Of a stretch of DNA of 64,000 nt, positions 18,682-27,835 are shown one piece after another (the first letter of the stretch is position 1; each line of letters opens with the position of its first letter). Below the pieces are notes generated by a model. That model worked only from the letters and a program-made list of their open reading frames with translations, made no database searches and was not told the DNA's origin. A program made the translations under genes and the position numbers. Source of the DNA: JAIXWP01 sp041391745. Lineage in GTDB: Bacteria > Bacteroidota > Bacteroidia > Flavobacteriales_D > Sanyastnellaceae. The stretch is from positions 1 through 64,000 of the forward strand of contig JAWKNK010000008.1 in NCBI GenBank assembly GCA_041391745.1, read 5' to 3'.

Positions 18682-19540
18682 ACTTCGCTCCGAATCGGAA
18701 TGCGACGGCTGAGAAAGTAGCTTTAGGATCCAATGCTTCATCCGGGAATGAAGACGACATTACGAAGTGTTTCACAACAGCTACTTCGAGCATCATCGAT
18801 TTTTTATTGTTCAGAATAAAAGCAAACCCATGTCCGAGACTAAGGGCCATAGTGCTCATGTTGAGCTCTAATACTTCTCTTGTTGGATATTCGTAACCGC
18901 CGGGTATAAATGTCGTATCCGAGGTTGCGTATTGCAAGTCGCTTTTGAATTGAGTGTATTTTAATTCTATTGGAATATACAATCCAACATTGCCCTTGTT
19001 TGCATCGTATTGGTGCATGTAGCGTCCACCACCTGCGAAATAGGAGCCACCAGCTGAAAGTTCAATATCACCTGTGACACCAAAGTAGTGTTTTCGGCTA
19101 AAATATTTTCCGAAGCTGACATCAAAACAAGATGGTAGTTCCGCGGATCCATTACTTCCTTGTATGTAATAATCATCGGATGTAAAATCTTCATTTATCG
19201 TGAGGAAGTTTGCACTCAGTCCTATCCCAAACTCAAATTCATTTTCTTTTCTCGGATGAATTTCGGTGGGGGTTTTCTTTTTTTTTCTTTCAAAAACCTG
19301 ATTTTCCTTGAAGTAGGAATACTCTTCTCTTGAAAATGAATAGGTGCGTCCTTGAAGATCTTTGAATACAATTCCACCAGTTGGCTCGTCAAATGATAGG
19401 ATTTCTCCTTTGATTATGCCACCTTTTTTCAAATAGATGACATCGTAAACGTCATAATCGGTGGTGTCTGTTTGAGCTGAAGCAATAAAAGAGATTGCTG
19501 AAAACAAGCAGATGATAACTCCTTTCAAAAATGATTTCAT
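18671..19540 (-). CDS. Outer-membrane beta-barrel-like secreted protein
   Basis: 289 aa from ATG 19540 with a signal peptide (MKSFLKGVIICLFSAISFIASAQ). The next 50 residues, VYDVIYLKKGGIIKGEI and DLQGRTYSFS, are a pattern common in Bacteroidota envelope proteins. The rest alternates hydrophobic and polar residues and ends AVAFRFGAKFNF, typical of a porin-like barrel with a terminal Phe. Function unknown. Convergent with acr3. Confidence 0.75.
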   Translation of the reverse strand: MKSFLKGVIICLFSAISFIASAQTDTTDYDVYDVIYLKKGGIIKGEILSFDEPTGGIVFKDLQGRTYSFSREEYSYFKENQVFERKKKKTPTEIHPRKENEFEFGIGLSANFLTINEDFTSDDYYIQGSNGSAELPSCFDVSFGKYFSRKHYFGVTGDIELSAGGSYFAGGGRYMHQYDANKGNVGLYIPIELKYTQFKSDLQYATSDTTFIPGGYEYPTREVLELNMSTMALSLGHGFAFILNNKKSMMLEVAVVKHFVMSSSFPDEALDPKATFSAVAFRFGAKFNF

Positions 19541-19635
19541 ATGGTCAAAGTGGTAATAGGGCGAAGATAGTAACTTTCGAGGCAACCTGAGTGTGACTGA
19601 CGAGGTCTAAAATTAAGAACCTTAATTTACTTGAA

Positions 19636-21105
19636 ATGAAAATTGCCTTCTTATCTGGAGCTTTCTGCTTTTTTACATTAAACATTTGGGCTCAATGGAC
19701 TGAACTTGGAGTTGGATTTTCCGGCAATCCAGCAGATAATATTGGTCAATTTAGATCTGTATCGATGAATGATGAAGGTACTTTAATGGCTTATGGGGCG
19801 GCTTTTGGCGATGGAGCTACTACGAATTCAGGTTATGTGAAGGTCTATAAATGGAATGAATCGGATTGGAGCCAATATGGACAAACCATCTATGGAAATG
19901 AAACGCTGGAGGGGACTGGAGCTTCAACTAGCTTGAATAGTTCTGGTGTTACATTGGCGATTGGAAGTACACTGGCCATCAATGACAATGGTTGGCAATC
20001 AGGTGCTGTTCGTGTCTTCGACTTTATCGATGGGCAATGGGTACAAAGAGGAGCTACTCTTTACGGTGATGGTTCTGAAGATGAGAATTTTCAGAATGAT
20101 TTATTTGGAATTTCAGTGAGTTTAAGTGAGGATGGTAATTTTTTGGCTGTCGGAGCCAGTTTTAATTCTAGTGTCCCAGAAAACTTGGAAAATCAAGGAT
20201 TAGTTAAAGTTTTTCAATGGAACGGTTTAGAATGGTCTGTAATGGGGGAACCAATTCTTGGAACACAGTCAAATGAAAATTTTGGGAATCAAGTTGCATT
20301 GAACGCTTCAGGTAGCACTCTTGTAACTGGCGGAAAAAATTATAATGCTATAAATGGACTGGAAGATACTGGAGTAGTTGAAGTATATTTTTGGAATGGT
20401 TCTTCATGGCAATTGATGGGAAATCCAATTATCGGACAACTTGAAAACGACAGAATTGGGGCTTCCGTGGATATTGATGCAGACGGGACTACTGTGGCAT
20501 TCGGAGGGTTTCAGGGAGCAGTCGGAGTGTTTGACTGGAATGGAAATTTCTGGATGCAACGTGGATTTTTGTTTCAAGGAAGTGAAGACATAATGCATTC
20601 AGTGGTTAAGCTTAGTGATGATGGCAATGTTGTCGTGATAGGTGAACCGTGGTTTTCCACTTTTACGGGTCAGGTGAGATTTCATTATTGGAATGGTAAT
20701 AACTGGATTCAGTTTGGTGCCCCAATTCTCCCTTCTGAAGATGTTGAAATTTTTGGGACATCATTAGCCGTCAGTTCAAATTGCACAGAGATAGCTATTG
20801 GTACCCCCAATGTGGATATTGAAGGAAATCAAGCAGGACAAATTAGAGTATTTAAAAACGAAGCGATTAATAGTGTTGATCAATTTGAAAATTCGAACTT
20901 AACTATTTACCCCAATCCCGCCTGGGATAGGTTGAATTTGAACACTTCAAATAATGAATTGTGGCAAGTGTATGATGGTATTGGGAATATGTTATTGCGA
21001 GGCACAGGAAATACAATTTCTGGATTATCTCAACTTCCAAATGGAATATATTTTCTAGACTGTAATGGAAAAATTGAGAAGTTTATCATTCAGAAATTGG
21101 ATTAG
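19636..21105 (+). CDS. T9SS-secreted beta-propeller-like protein
   Basis: 489 aa with signal peptide MKIAFLSGAFCFFTLNIWAQ. Five to six repeats resemble FG-GAP/integrin-type propeller blades (for example FGNQVALNASGSTLVTGGKNY, VKVFQWNGLEWSVMGEPI). The last 75 residues form a type IX sorting domain (LTIYPNPAWDRLNLN through GIYFLDCNGKIEKFIIQKLD). Surface-attached or released; ligand unknown. Similar in design to the proteins at 47904 and 58074. Confidence 0.88.
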   Translation: MKIAFLSGAFCFFTLNIWAQWTELGVGFSGNPADNIGQFRSVSMNDEGTLMAYGAAFGDGATTNSGYVKVYKWNESDWSQYGQTIYGNETLEGTGASTSLNSSGVTLAIGSTLAINDNGWQSGAVRVFDFIDGQWVQRGATLYGDGSEDENFQNDLFGISVSLSEDGNFLAVGASFNSSVPENLENQGLVKVFQWNGLEWSVMGEPILGTQSNENFGNQVALNASGSTLVTGGKNYNAINGLEDTGVVEVYFWNGSSWQLMGNPIIGQLENDRIGASVDIDADGTTVAFGGFQGAVGVFDWNGNFWMQRGFLFQGSEDIMHSVVKLSDDGNVVVIGEPWFSTFTGQVRFHYWNGNNWIQFGAPILPSEDVEIFGTSLAVSSNCTEIAIGTPNVDIEGNQAGQIRVFKNEAINSVDQFENSNLTIYPNPAWDRLNLNTSNNELWQVYDGIGNMLLRGTGNTISGLSQLPNGIYFLDCNGKIEKFIIQKLD

Positions 21106-21115
21106 AATTTTAAAA

Positions 21116-21508
21116 TTATTTATACTCTTTATCCAACAGGGCGGCTTCATAGAGGAGGGATTTAATTACCTCGATGTCTATTTCTGTTGGCGATTGGATG
21201 TCTTTCCAAAATACTTGTTTTCGCGTGCCATGATCTAGAAAAGATGTTTCATCGGTGAGCAGATACCCTTTTGCGAATCCAAAGCGAACGCCTTCATAGG
21301 TTTTCTTTTTTCCCCATAAAACTGAAGCAGGCCACAAAAAACAAATGTTGCGATGAACTTTGTAATGTGGAACATTAAATGCCAAATGCTCCTTTGCATT
21401 GGGCAAACACTCGAAGATGATGTTTCGAAGAAGATGAACGATTTCGAGCTCGTCCTGAGGAACGAACTCGAAAAAGTCATCTATATTTTTAAACTTTACG
21501 TTTTGCAC
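21116..21508 (-). CDS. DUF1801-like domain protein
   Basis: 130 aa from a GTG at 21508 (VQNVKFKNIDDFFEF), just after the stop of the TonB receptor gene. The pattern HLRNIIFECLPNAKEHLAFNVPHYK and KKTYEGVRFGFAKG is that of small YdhG/DUF1801-type proteins of unknown function. A longer frame would overlap the receptor gene, so the GTG start is preferred. Possibly the last gene of the metal cluster transcript. Confidence 0.7.
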   Translation of the reverse strand: MQNVKFKNIDDFFEFVPQDELEIVHLLRNIIFECLPNAKEHLAFNVPHYKVHRNICFLWPASVLWGKKKTYEGVRFGFAKGYLLTDETSFLDHGTRKQVFWKDIQSPTEIDIEVIKSLLYEAALLDKEYK

Positions 21509-21512
21509 TTTT

Positions 21513-23855
21513 TTACTTCTTTCCAATTCTCCATCTGATGCCAACATAACCCATAGAACCGAATACAGGGCCATAGATTAAGCTTGCATCAAAGTACGAA
21601 GAGTTTGGATTGTCGGCAGAAATAATAGGATGTTGTTGACGATAATTCCCCAAATTTTCTCCTCCCACATATAGCTCGAAATTTTTATTGAAATGACGAG
21701 AAACCTGAGCATTGAAAATCCAAAATGCATTGCTCATGCCAGCAAGTTGTAATCCTTCAGGATTTGAAGCGGTATTGGGCAAACGTTGCTGACCCAGCCA
21801 TTTTGCAGTAAAATCAAACATCCATTTAGCACCGTTATCTTTCTCTTTGGTGCTGTATTCCAAATTGGCGAACGCTCGGTGTTGCGCAATTAATGGACGC
21901 ATCAGCATTTCCGTCTTATACTGGGTTTTCGCTTCCAACCAACGGTATGCGGCGCGAACATTGAATCGCTTCAGTGGACTGATTTGCGTTTCTACTTGAA
22001 CGCTGTTGCTGTAGCTTTCACCATTCAATTGATAAAAATTAATTTGAGTTGGTGTTTCCCAATCCACTACAATTTGTTTTTGAAATTGAGTGCGATATGC
22101 ATCTATCGCTAACGTAGCGTCTCGGTGAAAAAGTTTGAATTTTTGATTGTAAACCAATCCAATATTCACCGACTCTTCCATTTTCATTCCATATGGAGCA
22201 CCATTTTGAGAAGGCTCAATATGAATGGCGCGATTGCTCGCAAAAAGTCCAACATTGTCCATCAATAAATTTGGCGAGCGATATCCTTTTCCGATAGAAG
22301 CCTTGATACTCGCATTATCGCTCAGGCTGTATCGCGCATGCAAGCGAGGTGTGGCAAAGAACCCATAGATATTATGATAGTCACCGCGAAGTCCTACGAT
22401 AATTGCCATTTTCTTTTTGATGTCGAAAGTATGCTCACTGAATAAACCGAATGTTTGTTCGGTTCTGTCAAAATTCATACTGTCCAATCTTTCTTGATAG
22501 TCATCGTAAACAAAACTCACACCACTGGTCTGCTTGATGCTTTCATTGTATTCTGAAGCAAAAAGCAAATTCACTCGGCCGTTGTTTTGTTGTCCATCGT
22601 AAATGCGATTGCCATAATTTCCCGTTTGATGATGGTAACTTCCACTCACCTGAGAACCTAGACTCATGCCGTCTTTGTTCTCAAAAACATATCCTGTTTT
22701 GGCGGTAAGCTCTGCACGTTCTGTATTGGTATTTACTCCCCACAACTTTTTTCTAATTTCATCGTGTGGATCATAATCGTACTGCCCACTGGTGTTTTGA
22801 AGGTTGTGATACGTGGCAGCATATTCTCCACGCAAACCTTTTTTACCTGTGTATTGCCATTCGTTTCGAACCACAAAATTTTGGAAAAGCGGATTGTCGA
22901 GAAATCCATCGTTGTTCATATCGAATCGCAACGTGGATTGTGCGCCGTGTAGAAACAGATTGGAACTCCAATGATCTCCAAAGTCTTTTTTGAAAACACC
23001 ATTTAGTTCCATTCGTCCTGCACTTCCCAAATAGGCATTGATGAATGCCTTTTCTTCCATCGTGTTGTTTTTATGCGCCACATTGATTTGTCCTGTTATG
23101 CTCTCATGGCCGTTGACAACAGAACCAACACCTTTTGAAATGGCAATTTCACGAATCCACGGACCGGGCAGATAACTCAACCCATAGATGGAAGCCAAGC
23201 CACGAACAGTAGGAATGTTGTCAAACATGATTTGCGTGTACCTTCCATCCAGTCCGAGCATTTTGATCTGGCGAGTTCCCGTAACTGCATCTGTAAATGA
23301 TGCGTCGATGGAAGCATTGGTTTCAAAGCTCTCCGATAGACTGCAGCACGCAGCTTTGCAAAGCTCTTTTTCATTCATCGTTTGATTGAGCATGGCATCG
23401 CGCAGGTGCATGCGGGTGGCTTCAATTTCGGCGATGATATTAACGGCTGCCATTTCAGTGGCAGGCTTCAATGTGATGTTGAGCTCATGGGTTTCTTCTG
23501 GAACTATTAAAGTGTCTGTGCTGTAACCAACAAACATGACCAACAGGGTATCGGTGGTTTCATTGTGTCCAATGTGGAAGTGACCTTTTTTATTTGAAAG
23601 CGTTCCATCAGTTGTTCCTTTCCAAATGATAATTGCACTTTCCAAACCCTCTTGTTTTCCCTTTTCATTCAGGATCCAGACATTTCCATGAATCATTTCA
23701 TCGTGATCATGTCCTTCATGTTCATCATGTTCGTCGTGCTCATCGTGATCAGCATGTTCATGACCGTCGTGATCGTGATCCTCTTCAGGATTGACTTGAG
23801 CGGTGCCAACTAATGCCATTAGTAGCACGCCCCAAAGCAATAAGATTCTTTTCAT
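21513..23855 (-). CDS. TonB-dependent outer-membrane receptor with His/Asp-rich N-terminus, likely metal uptake
   Basis: 780 aa. After the signal peptide (MKRILLLWGVLLMALVGTAQ) comes a striking His/Asp/Glu-rich run at residues 25-55 with many HD and HE pairs, a probable metal-binding tail. Then follow a carboxypeptidase-like beta-sandwich (ESAIIIWKGTTDGTLSNKKG), a plug domain (KMLGLDGRYTQIMFDNIP) and a 22-strand-type barrel ending MGYVGIRWRIGKK. Upstream on the same strand are an HMA metal-binding protein and a HYC_CC_PP protein, so copper or another heavy metal is the likely substrate. The first gap is 2 nt. Confidence 0.9.
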   Translation of the reverse strand: MKRILLLWGVLLMALVGTAQVNPEEDHDHDGHEHADHDEHDEHDEHEGHDHDEMIHGNVWILNEKGKQEGLESAIIIWKGTTDGTLSNKKGHFHIGHNETTDTLLVMFVGYSTDTLIVPEETHELNITLKPATEMAAVNIIAEIEATRMHLRDAMLNQTMNEKELCKAACCSLSESFETNASIDASFTDAVTGTRQIKMLGLDGRYTQIMFDNIPTVRGLASIYGLSYLPGPWIREIAISKGVGSVVNGHESITGQINVAHKNNTMEEKAFINAYLGSAGRMELNGVFKKDFGDHWSSNLFLHGAQSTLRFDMNNDGFLDNPLFQNFVVRNEWQYTGKKGLRGEYAATYHNLQNTSGQYDYDPHDEIRKKLWGVNTNTERAELTAKTGYVFENKDGMSLGSQVSGSYHHQTGNYGNRIYDGQQNNGRVNLLFASEYNESIKQTSGVSFVYDDYQERLDSMNFDRTEQTFGLFSEHTFDIKKKMAIIVGLRGDYHNIYGFFATPRLHARYSLSDNASIKASIGKGYRSPNLLMDNVGLFASNRAIHIEPSQNGAPYGMKMEESVNIGLVYNQKFKLFHRDATLAIDAYRTQFQKQIVVDWETPTQINFYQLNGESYSNSVQVETQISPLKRFNVRAAYRWLEAKTQYKTEMLMRPLIAQHRAFANLEYSTKEKDNGAKWMFDFTAKWLGQQRLPNTASNPEGLQLAGMSNAFWIFNAQVSRHFNKNFELYVGGENLGNYRQQHPIISADNPNSSYFDASLIYGPVFGSMGYVGIRWRIGKK

Positions 23856-23857
23856 GA

Positions 23858-24202
23858 CTAGTGTTTTTCAAGTTCGCGATAGCGACAACAGTCATGAACC
23901 TTAGAATATTGCTCATCTGTGGCCTTAAATTTATCTGTATCATACCCTTTTTCGTTGATGATACGATGGATCTGTTCTTCCGTAATTTTATTAGGACGGT
24001 AAGTAACAGTGGCAATATTGGTGTCGAGGTTGTAATCGGCAGCGATGATTCCTTTCGCGTCTAAGGCTGATTCTATTGTTTTTTCACAGTTGCCGCAAAT
24101 TCCTTCTACATGAAAGGAAATGGTAACTGGTTTTTTGCTTTTTTGTGCAAATGCAGTAGTAGAAGCAAGTACTACTATTAAAATGAAAATGTATTTTTTC
24201 AT
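23858..24202 (-). CDS. Periplasmic heavy-metal-associated (HMA) domain protein
   Basis: 114 aa with signal peptide (MKKYIFILIVVLASTTAFAQ) and one HMA fold. The metal motif is GICGNCEKTI, a variant of the usual GMTCxxC with Cys-x-x-Cys kept. A C-terminal HDCC adds two Cys. It probably binds or relays copper or a similar ion in the periplasm. It overlaps or abuts the TonB receptor gene downstream, which implies one transcript. Confidence 0.88.
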   Translation of the reverse strand: MKKYIFILIVVLASTTAFAQKSKKPVTISFHVEGICGNCEKTIESALDAKGIIAADYNLDTNIATVTYRPNKITEEQIHRIINEKGYDTDKFKATDEQYSKVHDCCRYRELEKH

Positions 24203-24253
24203 GACTATAATTATTAATGTTTAACTACGATGATTTCGTGGAAACATTAATAA

Positions 24254-24649
24254 TTACGCGTAGAAAATATAAGATGAAAAGAGCTTGTATAGCGCCCTTA
24301 TTAAGGGTGGACCTGAATCGGAGTAGAGTGTGATTTGTTTTACCTCAGAAACCAACGTTTCTAATTCAAATGAGAATAGAGGTAGAGCAATTGCAGACAT
24401 GGGAGGCAACTCGAAGTGTTGCACCACATTTTGTTCCACATCCAATTTGAGGCTGATATTGTCGTCATCACAACAAGAATGGTGAATGACGTCTTTTTCA
24501 CATGCGTGATCGATGGAGCAGCAACTTTCGGCAGTTTCCAATATTCCTACATGCTTCAAATCGCCCTTGCAATAGTGCAAATGGATATTTACTCCGCTCA
24601 TAAGTACGGCGTAAATGACTGCTAATGATATGGCAAGGACTTTATTCAA
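24254..24649 (-). CDS. HYC_CC_PP family protein
   Basis: 131 aa from TTG 24649 (MNKVLAISLAVIYAVLMSG, a signal or anchor segment). It shows the three signatures that name this Bacteroidota family: HLHYCKG, paired cysteines (ESCCSIDHAC and HSCCDDD), and SGPPL near the C-terminus. Members occur with copper/heavy-metal genes; biochemical function is not established. It lies 52 nt upstream of the HMA gene on the same strand. Confidence 0.85.
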   Translation of the reverse strand: MNKVLAISLAVIYAVLMSGVNIHLHYCKGDLKHVGILETAESCCSIDHACEKDVIHHSCCDDDNISLKLDVEQNVVQHFELPPMSAIALPLFSFELETLVSEVKQITLYSDSGPPLIRALYKLFSSYIFYA

Positions 24650-24869
24650 TAATACAAAGATAGGGAAAATCTGTTGGATTGTGGTTTTTGGTTTATGGTT
24701 CGTGGTTCCGAGACTGCTTGGGACGAAGGAGGTTCCTGAGCGGAGCGCTAGCGAAGTCGAAGGGTGGTTCGTGGTTCATGAATCAGATCGCTCAATCACC
24801 ATGAGCTATGAACCATGATCCTTGAACTTATCTACCTTTGAATTGAAGAAAATATAAACGGATTTTAAT
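24650..24869. repeat. Intergenic stretch with extragenic palindromic repeats
   Basis: Holds a reverse-oriented copy of the CCTTCGACTTCGCT repeat (24733-24764: GGTTCCTGAGCGGAGCGCTAG, then CGAAGTCGAAGG) flanked by degenerate GGTTCGTGGTT / GAACCATGA motifs at 24690-24830. No other gene is visible here. Confidence 0.7.
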
Positions 24870-24965
24870 ATGAGTAATTTGGAAGGACATGTTCAGGTGA
24901 TTGGGATAGTGATTACCTGGGCTTATTTCGCGGTGATTTTCGGATTAGCAGCCTCATCCTACTAA
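24870..24965 (+). CDS. Possible 31-residue membrane peptide
   Basis: A short reading frame from ATG 24870: MSNLEGHVQVIG followed by the hydrophobic segment IVITWAYFAVIFGLAASSY, enough for one membrane helix. It precedes the XRE-pentapeptide gene by 116 bp, and its stop codon lies inside the first of three 21-bp-spaced repeats. I do not recognise a family; it may be chance. Confidence 0.35.
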   Translation: MSNLEGHVQVIGIVITWAYFAVIFGLAASSY

Positions 24966-25015
24966 AAGTGGCGTGAATACAACTAAAAGTGGTCAAAAAA
25001 CAACTAAGAGTAGCG
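24961..25015. promoter_or_regulatory. Three direct repeats at exact 21-bp spacing upstream of the XRE gene
   Basis: ACTAAAAGTGG starts at 24961 and 24982, and the variant ACTAAGAGTAG at 25003. A spacing of two helical turns places all copies on one DNA face, as expected for cooperative repressor sites. The nearest regulator gene starts at 25082 and encodes an XRE-type DNA-binding protein, so autoregulation is a natural guess. Confidence 0.5.
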
Positions 25016-25081
25016 TTGGTTTTCAGGTGAATAGGGCGGTGCGAACCTACTATTGCAGCATCAATTTTAAATCAAAACAAG

Positions 25082-25984
25082 ATGCTTAATTCAAAATTTA
25101 TCGGCAATAAAATTGTCGAAGCTAGAAAGAAAAAACAATTTTCTCAAGCCGATTTGGCTACCAAGATTGCGATAAGTCCGCAAGCTGTTGGAAAGTGGGA
25201 AAGGGGCGAATCACTTCCTGATATTACCACCTTAAATCGACTAGCCGAGTTGCTGGAAGTGGATCTCAATTATTTTTCTGAATCTTTTTCGGATCAAAAT
25301 CCAGTCGTCGAATCAACAGATGAACCAAAGGTGATTTCTGAGCCAACATCCCCAACAAGAAGAAAAGGATTTGAAGGGAATTGGGACATGTCTCAAGGCA
25401 ACTGGAAGGATGTAGATTTTTCAGGATTGAAAAATTTGAAAGAAAAATTCTCTTCTTCCAATATTTACAACTGTGGCTTTCGCGAAGCAGATCTGTCTGA
25501 TTTACTCATCGCAAAGAATAATGTCGAGAAATGTGATTTTTCAAATTCAGACTGGAGAAACAGCAAGGTTCAGTTTTCGAACTTGGAAGACAATGCATTT
25601 CAACAGGCGTCGCTGGTGGATTCTACTTTTTCGAAATGCAATATGAGTAATTGCAACTTTCAAGGCGCAGATTTTTCGGGAGCGGAGTTTTTCGAAGTGA
25701 ATCTAGAAAAAAGCACTTTCGAAAATGCTATTTGGAATTTTACATCATTTAAAAATTCCAATATATCAGGCGCTGTCTTTTCAGGAAAAATAGAAGATTG
25801 TCATTTTGAAAAATGTTCTTTTTATAATGTAAAATTTGAAAACGCCGTATTGATCAATACCTTTTTCAAATACAATCAACGGATGAAAAAAGTAGCGTTT
25901 GTCAACTGCAAAGCCGATAGTCTAACCTACGCTTTTCTCAAGAGCAATCAAGCGAATATGGAAGGGGTGGAGGTGATAGGGTGA
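25082..25984 (+). CDS. XRE helix-turn-helix / pentapeptide-repeat fusion protein
   Basis: 300 aa. Residues about 7-65 form an XRE/Cro DNA-binding domain (FSQADLATKIAISPQAVGKW then ERGESLPDITTLNRLAELLE). After a short linker, residues 105-290 are degenerate pentapeptide repeats (A[D/N]FSxx pattern, e.g. CNFQGADFSGAEFFEVNLEK), which fold as a right-handed quadrilateral helix. Such fusions recur in Bacteroidota; the role is unknown. Three direct repeats upstream may be its binding sites. Confidence 0.85.
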   Translation: MLNSKFIGNKIVEARKKKQFSQADLATKIAISPQAVGKWERGESLPDITTLNRLAELLEVDLNYFSESFSDQNPVVESTDEPKVISEPTSPTRRKGFEGNWDMSQGNWKDVDFSGLKNLKEKFSSSNIYNCGFREADLSDLLIAKNNVEKCDFSNSDWRNSKVQFSNLEDNAFQQASLVDSTFSKCNMSNCNFQGADFSGAEFFEVNLEKSTFENAIWNFTSFKNSNISGAVFSGKIEDCHFEKCSFYNVKFENAVLINTFFKYNQRMKKVAFVNCKADSLTYAFLKSNQANMEGVEVIG

Positions 25985-26181
25985 TTCGAGATTCTCGCTT
26001 CGCTTATTCGGAATTCGAAATTCATGCAATGCTGATTTTCGATTCTCGAGGTTATTCGGGATGAAAGTCAAAACCGAGTGACCTCTCGCTACGCTAACGC
26101 TGCGCTAACGCTACGCTCGAGGGCCCGTCCTTCGTCCCGAGCTTGACTCGGGATCAGGAACATTGTAATACGAACCGTGAA
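25985..26181. repeat. Extragenic repeats between convergent genes
   Basis: Contains CGATTCTCGAGGTTATTCGGG (split copy at 26040), an expanded CTCTCGCTACGCT...CGAGGGCCC box (26082-26127, with an extra GCTAACGCTGC unit) and a CCTTCGTCCCGAGCTTGACT repeat at 26128-26162. The hairpin that usually follows the box is missing here and replaced by the second repeat. Confidence 0.7.
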
Positions 26182-27642
26182 CTAAGCCCCTAGTATCCAC
26201 GTGTGTCTAGATATTTGATGACCATTCGTGATTTTTATAATGTAAGAACCTTTGGAATAGTGAGCTGTTGGGATGGTCACTTGTACGTCTCCTTGCTGAA
26301 AAGTATGTGTAGAAATTAGCCTTCCTGTGATATCGTAAATTTCTACGAAAGTGGATGCTGTGTTGTCCAACCCTGCAATTTTTAATTCCACATTTCCAGG
26401 GTTAGGATAAATACGCACAAAACTCGGTTCATACTGTTTTGAATTGACAACATTGGTTACTCCTTCAGGATTCAGTTCGCCTTGATTGTTAAGTTTGACT
26501 ACCCAAATTGATAGAGTTGAATAGTTCGGGTAGTCTGAAAACTCTTGGGTTATACCGACCGCGATAATGCCATTATCAGTTGTTGATTTTGCACTGTTTA
26601 AGAATGAACTTTCAAAGTCCGAATATCTAATTTTTCGCGACCAGATTGAATTTGCTTCGAAATCCGTTTTAGCTAAATATCCAAAAGCGACCCCAACGGA
26701 ATCCGCGAACCCAATTGCGAGCAAATTGGATGAATCTATTTGGGTAATGCCTCGGAATTGACTTTGTTCATTAGGCTGCTCATCTTGTTCAAACCAATCA
26801 TTTATTGAAGTGCTTTCAGCTTCCCAAATTCTGGCGTTTAATTGACCATTGATGCCTTCATTACCTGCTAGTAATATGTTGTTATCAGGTTTTACTAACA
26901 TACCTAAAATTATTTGATTTTCAGAAAAAGGAATAGTAGTTAATTGTATTTCTTGATTATTGCTATCAAATAGTATTTGGAGTAATTGTGGTTCCATGAA
27001 ATCATTGTAAGTTCGACCTGCCACAACAACTTGTTGATCAGAGTTTAATGCTGCGCCATACGGTACAGAATTTTGACTTAATGTGGCGTATGTCCTTGAG
27101 ACTTCGTTTAGGTTATTATCTAGCTTGAAAAACACAATCTTGGATGGAAAGTTGATTCCAATTGAATATTCAAATCCAACAACAATAAATTCGTTTTCAA
27201 TAGAAAAAATTGATTCGAGTTCTAAATTGTTTAAAGGAGCATGAGGCTGCAGACTTGTGGTATTGGTCAACTCAGCATTATAATTCCAGACAGTAATTAA
27301 ACCTTCATTATTTCCCGATTCAGAATTGTACTTTGATCCTACAGAAATGAATTCTGATAATTGATGAACAATGGAATGAGATTGGTTTGAAATTCGACCT
27401 GAAATTTCAATCGGAGAATTATAGAAAACAATTTCTTCAAGATTATTTAGAACAAAACAAAATGGCCGCGAAACTTCATTTATTTGATTGCCAAAAATGT
27501 AGTATTTATTTCCTACTTCAAAAACCTCAACGGCATTGTAGTTCGTCCCTTGCTGGAAGCTGTAGGCATTATTAAAGGTCTGAGCAGTTGAATACAAATG
27601 ACCTATAATTAAAAATGATATTAGGATTAAAATACTTTTCAT
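26182..27642 (-). CDS. T9SS-secreted protein
   Basis: 486 aa with signal peptide (MKSILILISFLIIGHLYSTAQ). The middle is built of beta-rich repeats of the kind found in Bacteroidota propeller-like proteins (for example NEFIVVGFEYSIG, NNILLAGNEGING, NLLAIGFADSVG). The C-terminal 80 aa form a type IX sorting domain, VRIYPNPGNVELKI through GSYIIKITNGHQISRHTWI. Ligand or activity unknown. Confidence 0.85.
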   Translation of the reverse strand: MKSILILISFLIIGHLYSTAQTFNNAYSFQQGTNYNAVEVFEVGNKYYIFGNQINEVSRPFCFVLNNLEEIVFYNSPIEISGRISNQSHSIVHQLSEFISVGSKYNSESGNNEGLITVWNYNAELTNTTSLQPHAPLNNLELESIFSIENEFIVVGFEYSIGINFPSKIVFFKLDNNLNEVSRTYATLSQNSVPYGAALNSDQQVVVAGRTYNDFMEPQLLQILFDSNNQEIQLTTIPFSENQIILGMLVKPDNNILLAGNEGINGQLNARIWEAESTSINDWFEQDEQPNEQSQFRGITQIDSSNLLAIGFADSVGVAFGYLAKTDFEANSIWSRKIRYSDFESSFLNSAKSTTDNGIIAVGITQEFSDYPNYSTLSIWVVKLNNQGELNPEGVTNVVNSKQYEPSFVRIYPNPGNVELKIAGLDNTASTFVEIYDITGRLISTHTFQQGDVQVTIPTAHYSKGSYIIKITNGHQISRHTWILGA

Positions 27643-27713
27643 TTTTCTACATTAAGTTCAGAGCTAAAATAGCAAATAACAATCAATCAAAACCCGATTC
27701 GCGAACCACGAAC

Positions 27714-27783
27714 CGTCCTTCGACTTCGCTGGCGCTCCGCTCAGGAACCTCCTTCGTCCCGAGCTTGCCTCGGGATCAGGAAC
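27714..27783. repeat. CCTTCGACTTCGCT...GGAACC double palindromic repeat
   Basis: CCTTCGACTTCGCTGGCGC...CAGGAACC is followed at once by TCCTTCGTCCCGAGCTTGCC...GGATCAGGAACC. Both halves end in CAGGAACC. The same pair occurs in degraded form at 28562-28672 and singly at 24733 and 63791. Confidence 0.75.
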
Positions 27784-27835
27784 CTTGAACCGCGATCCGC
27801 GAATATTCCCTATATTTAGGGAAACAATTAGAACC

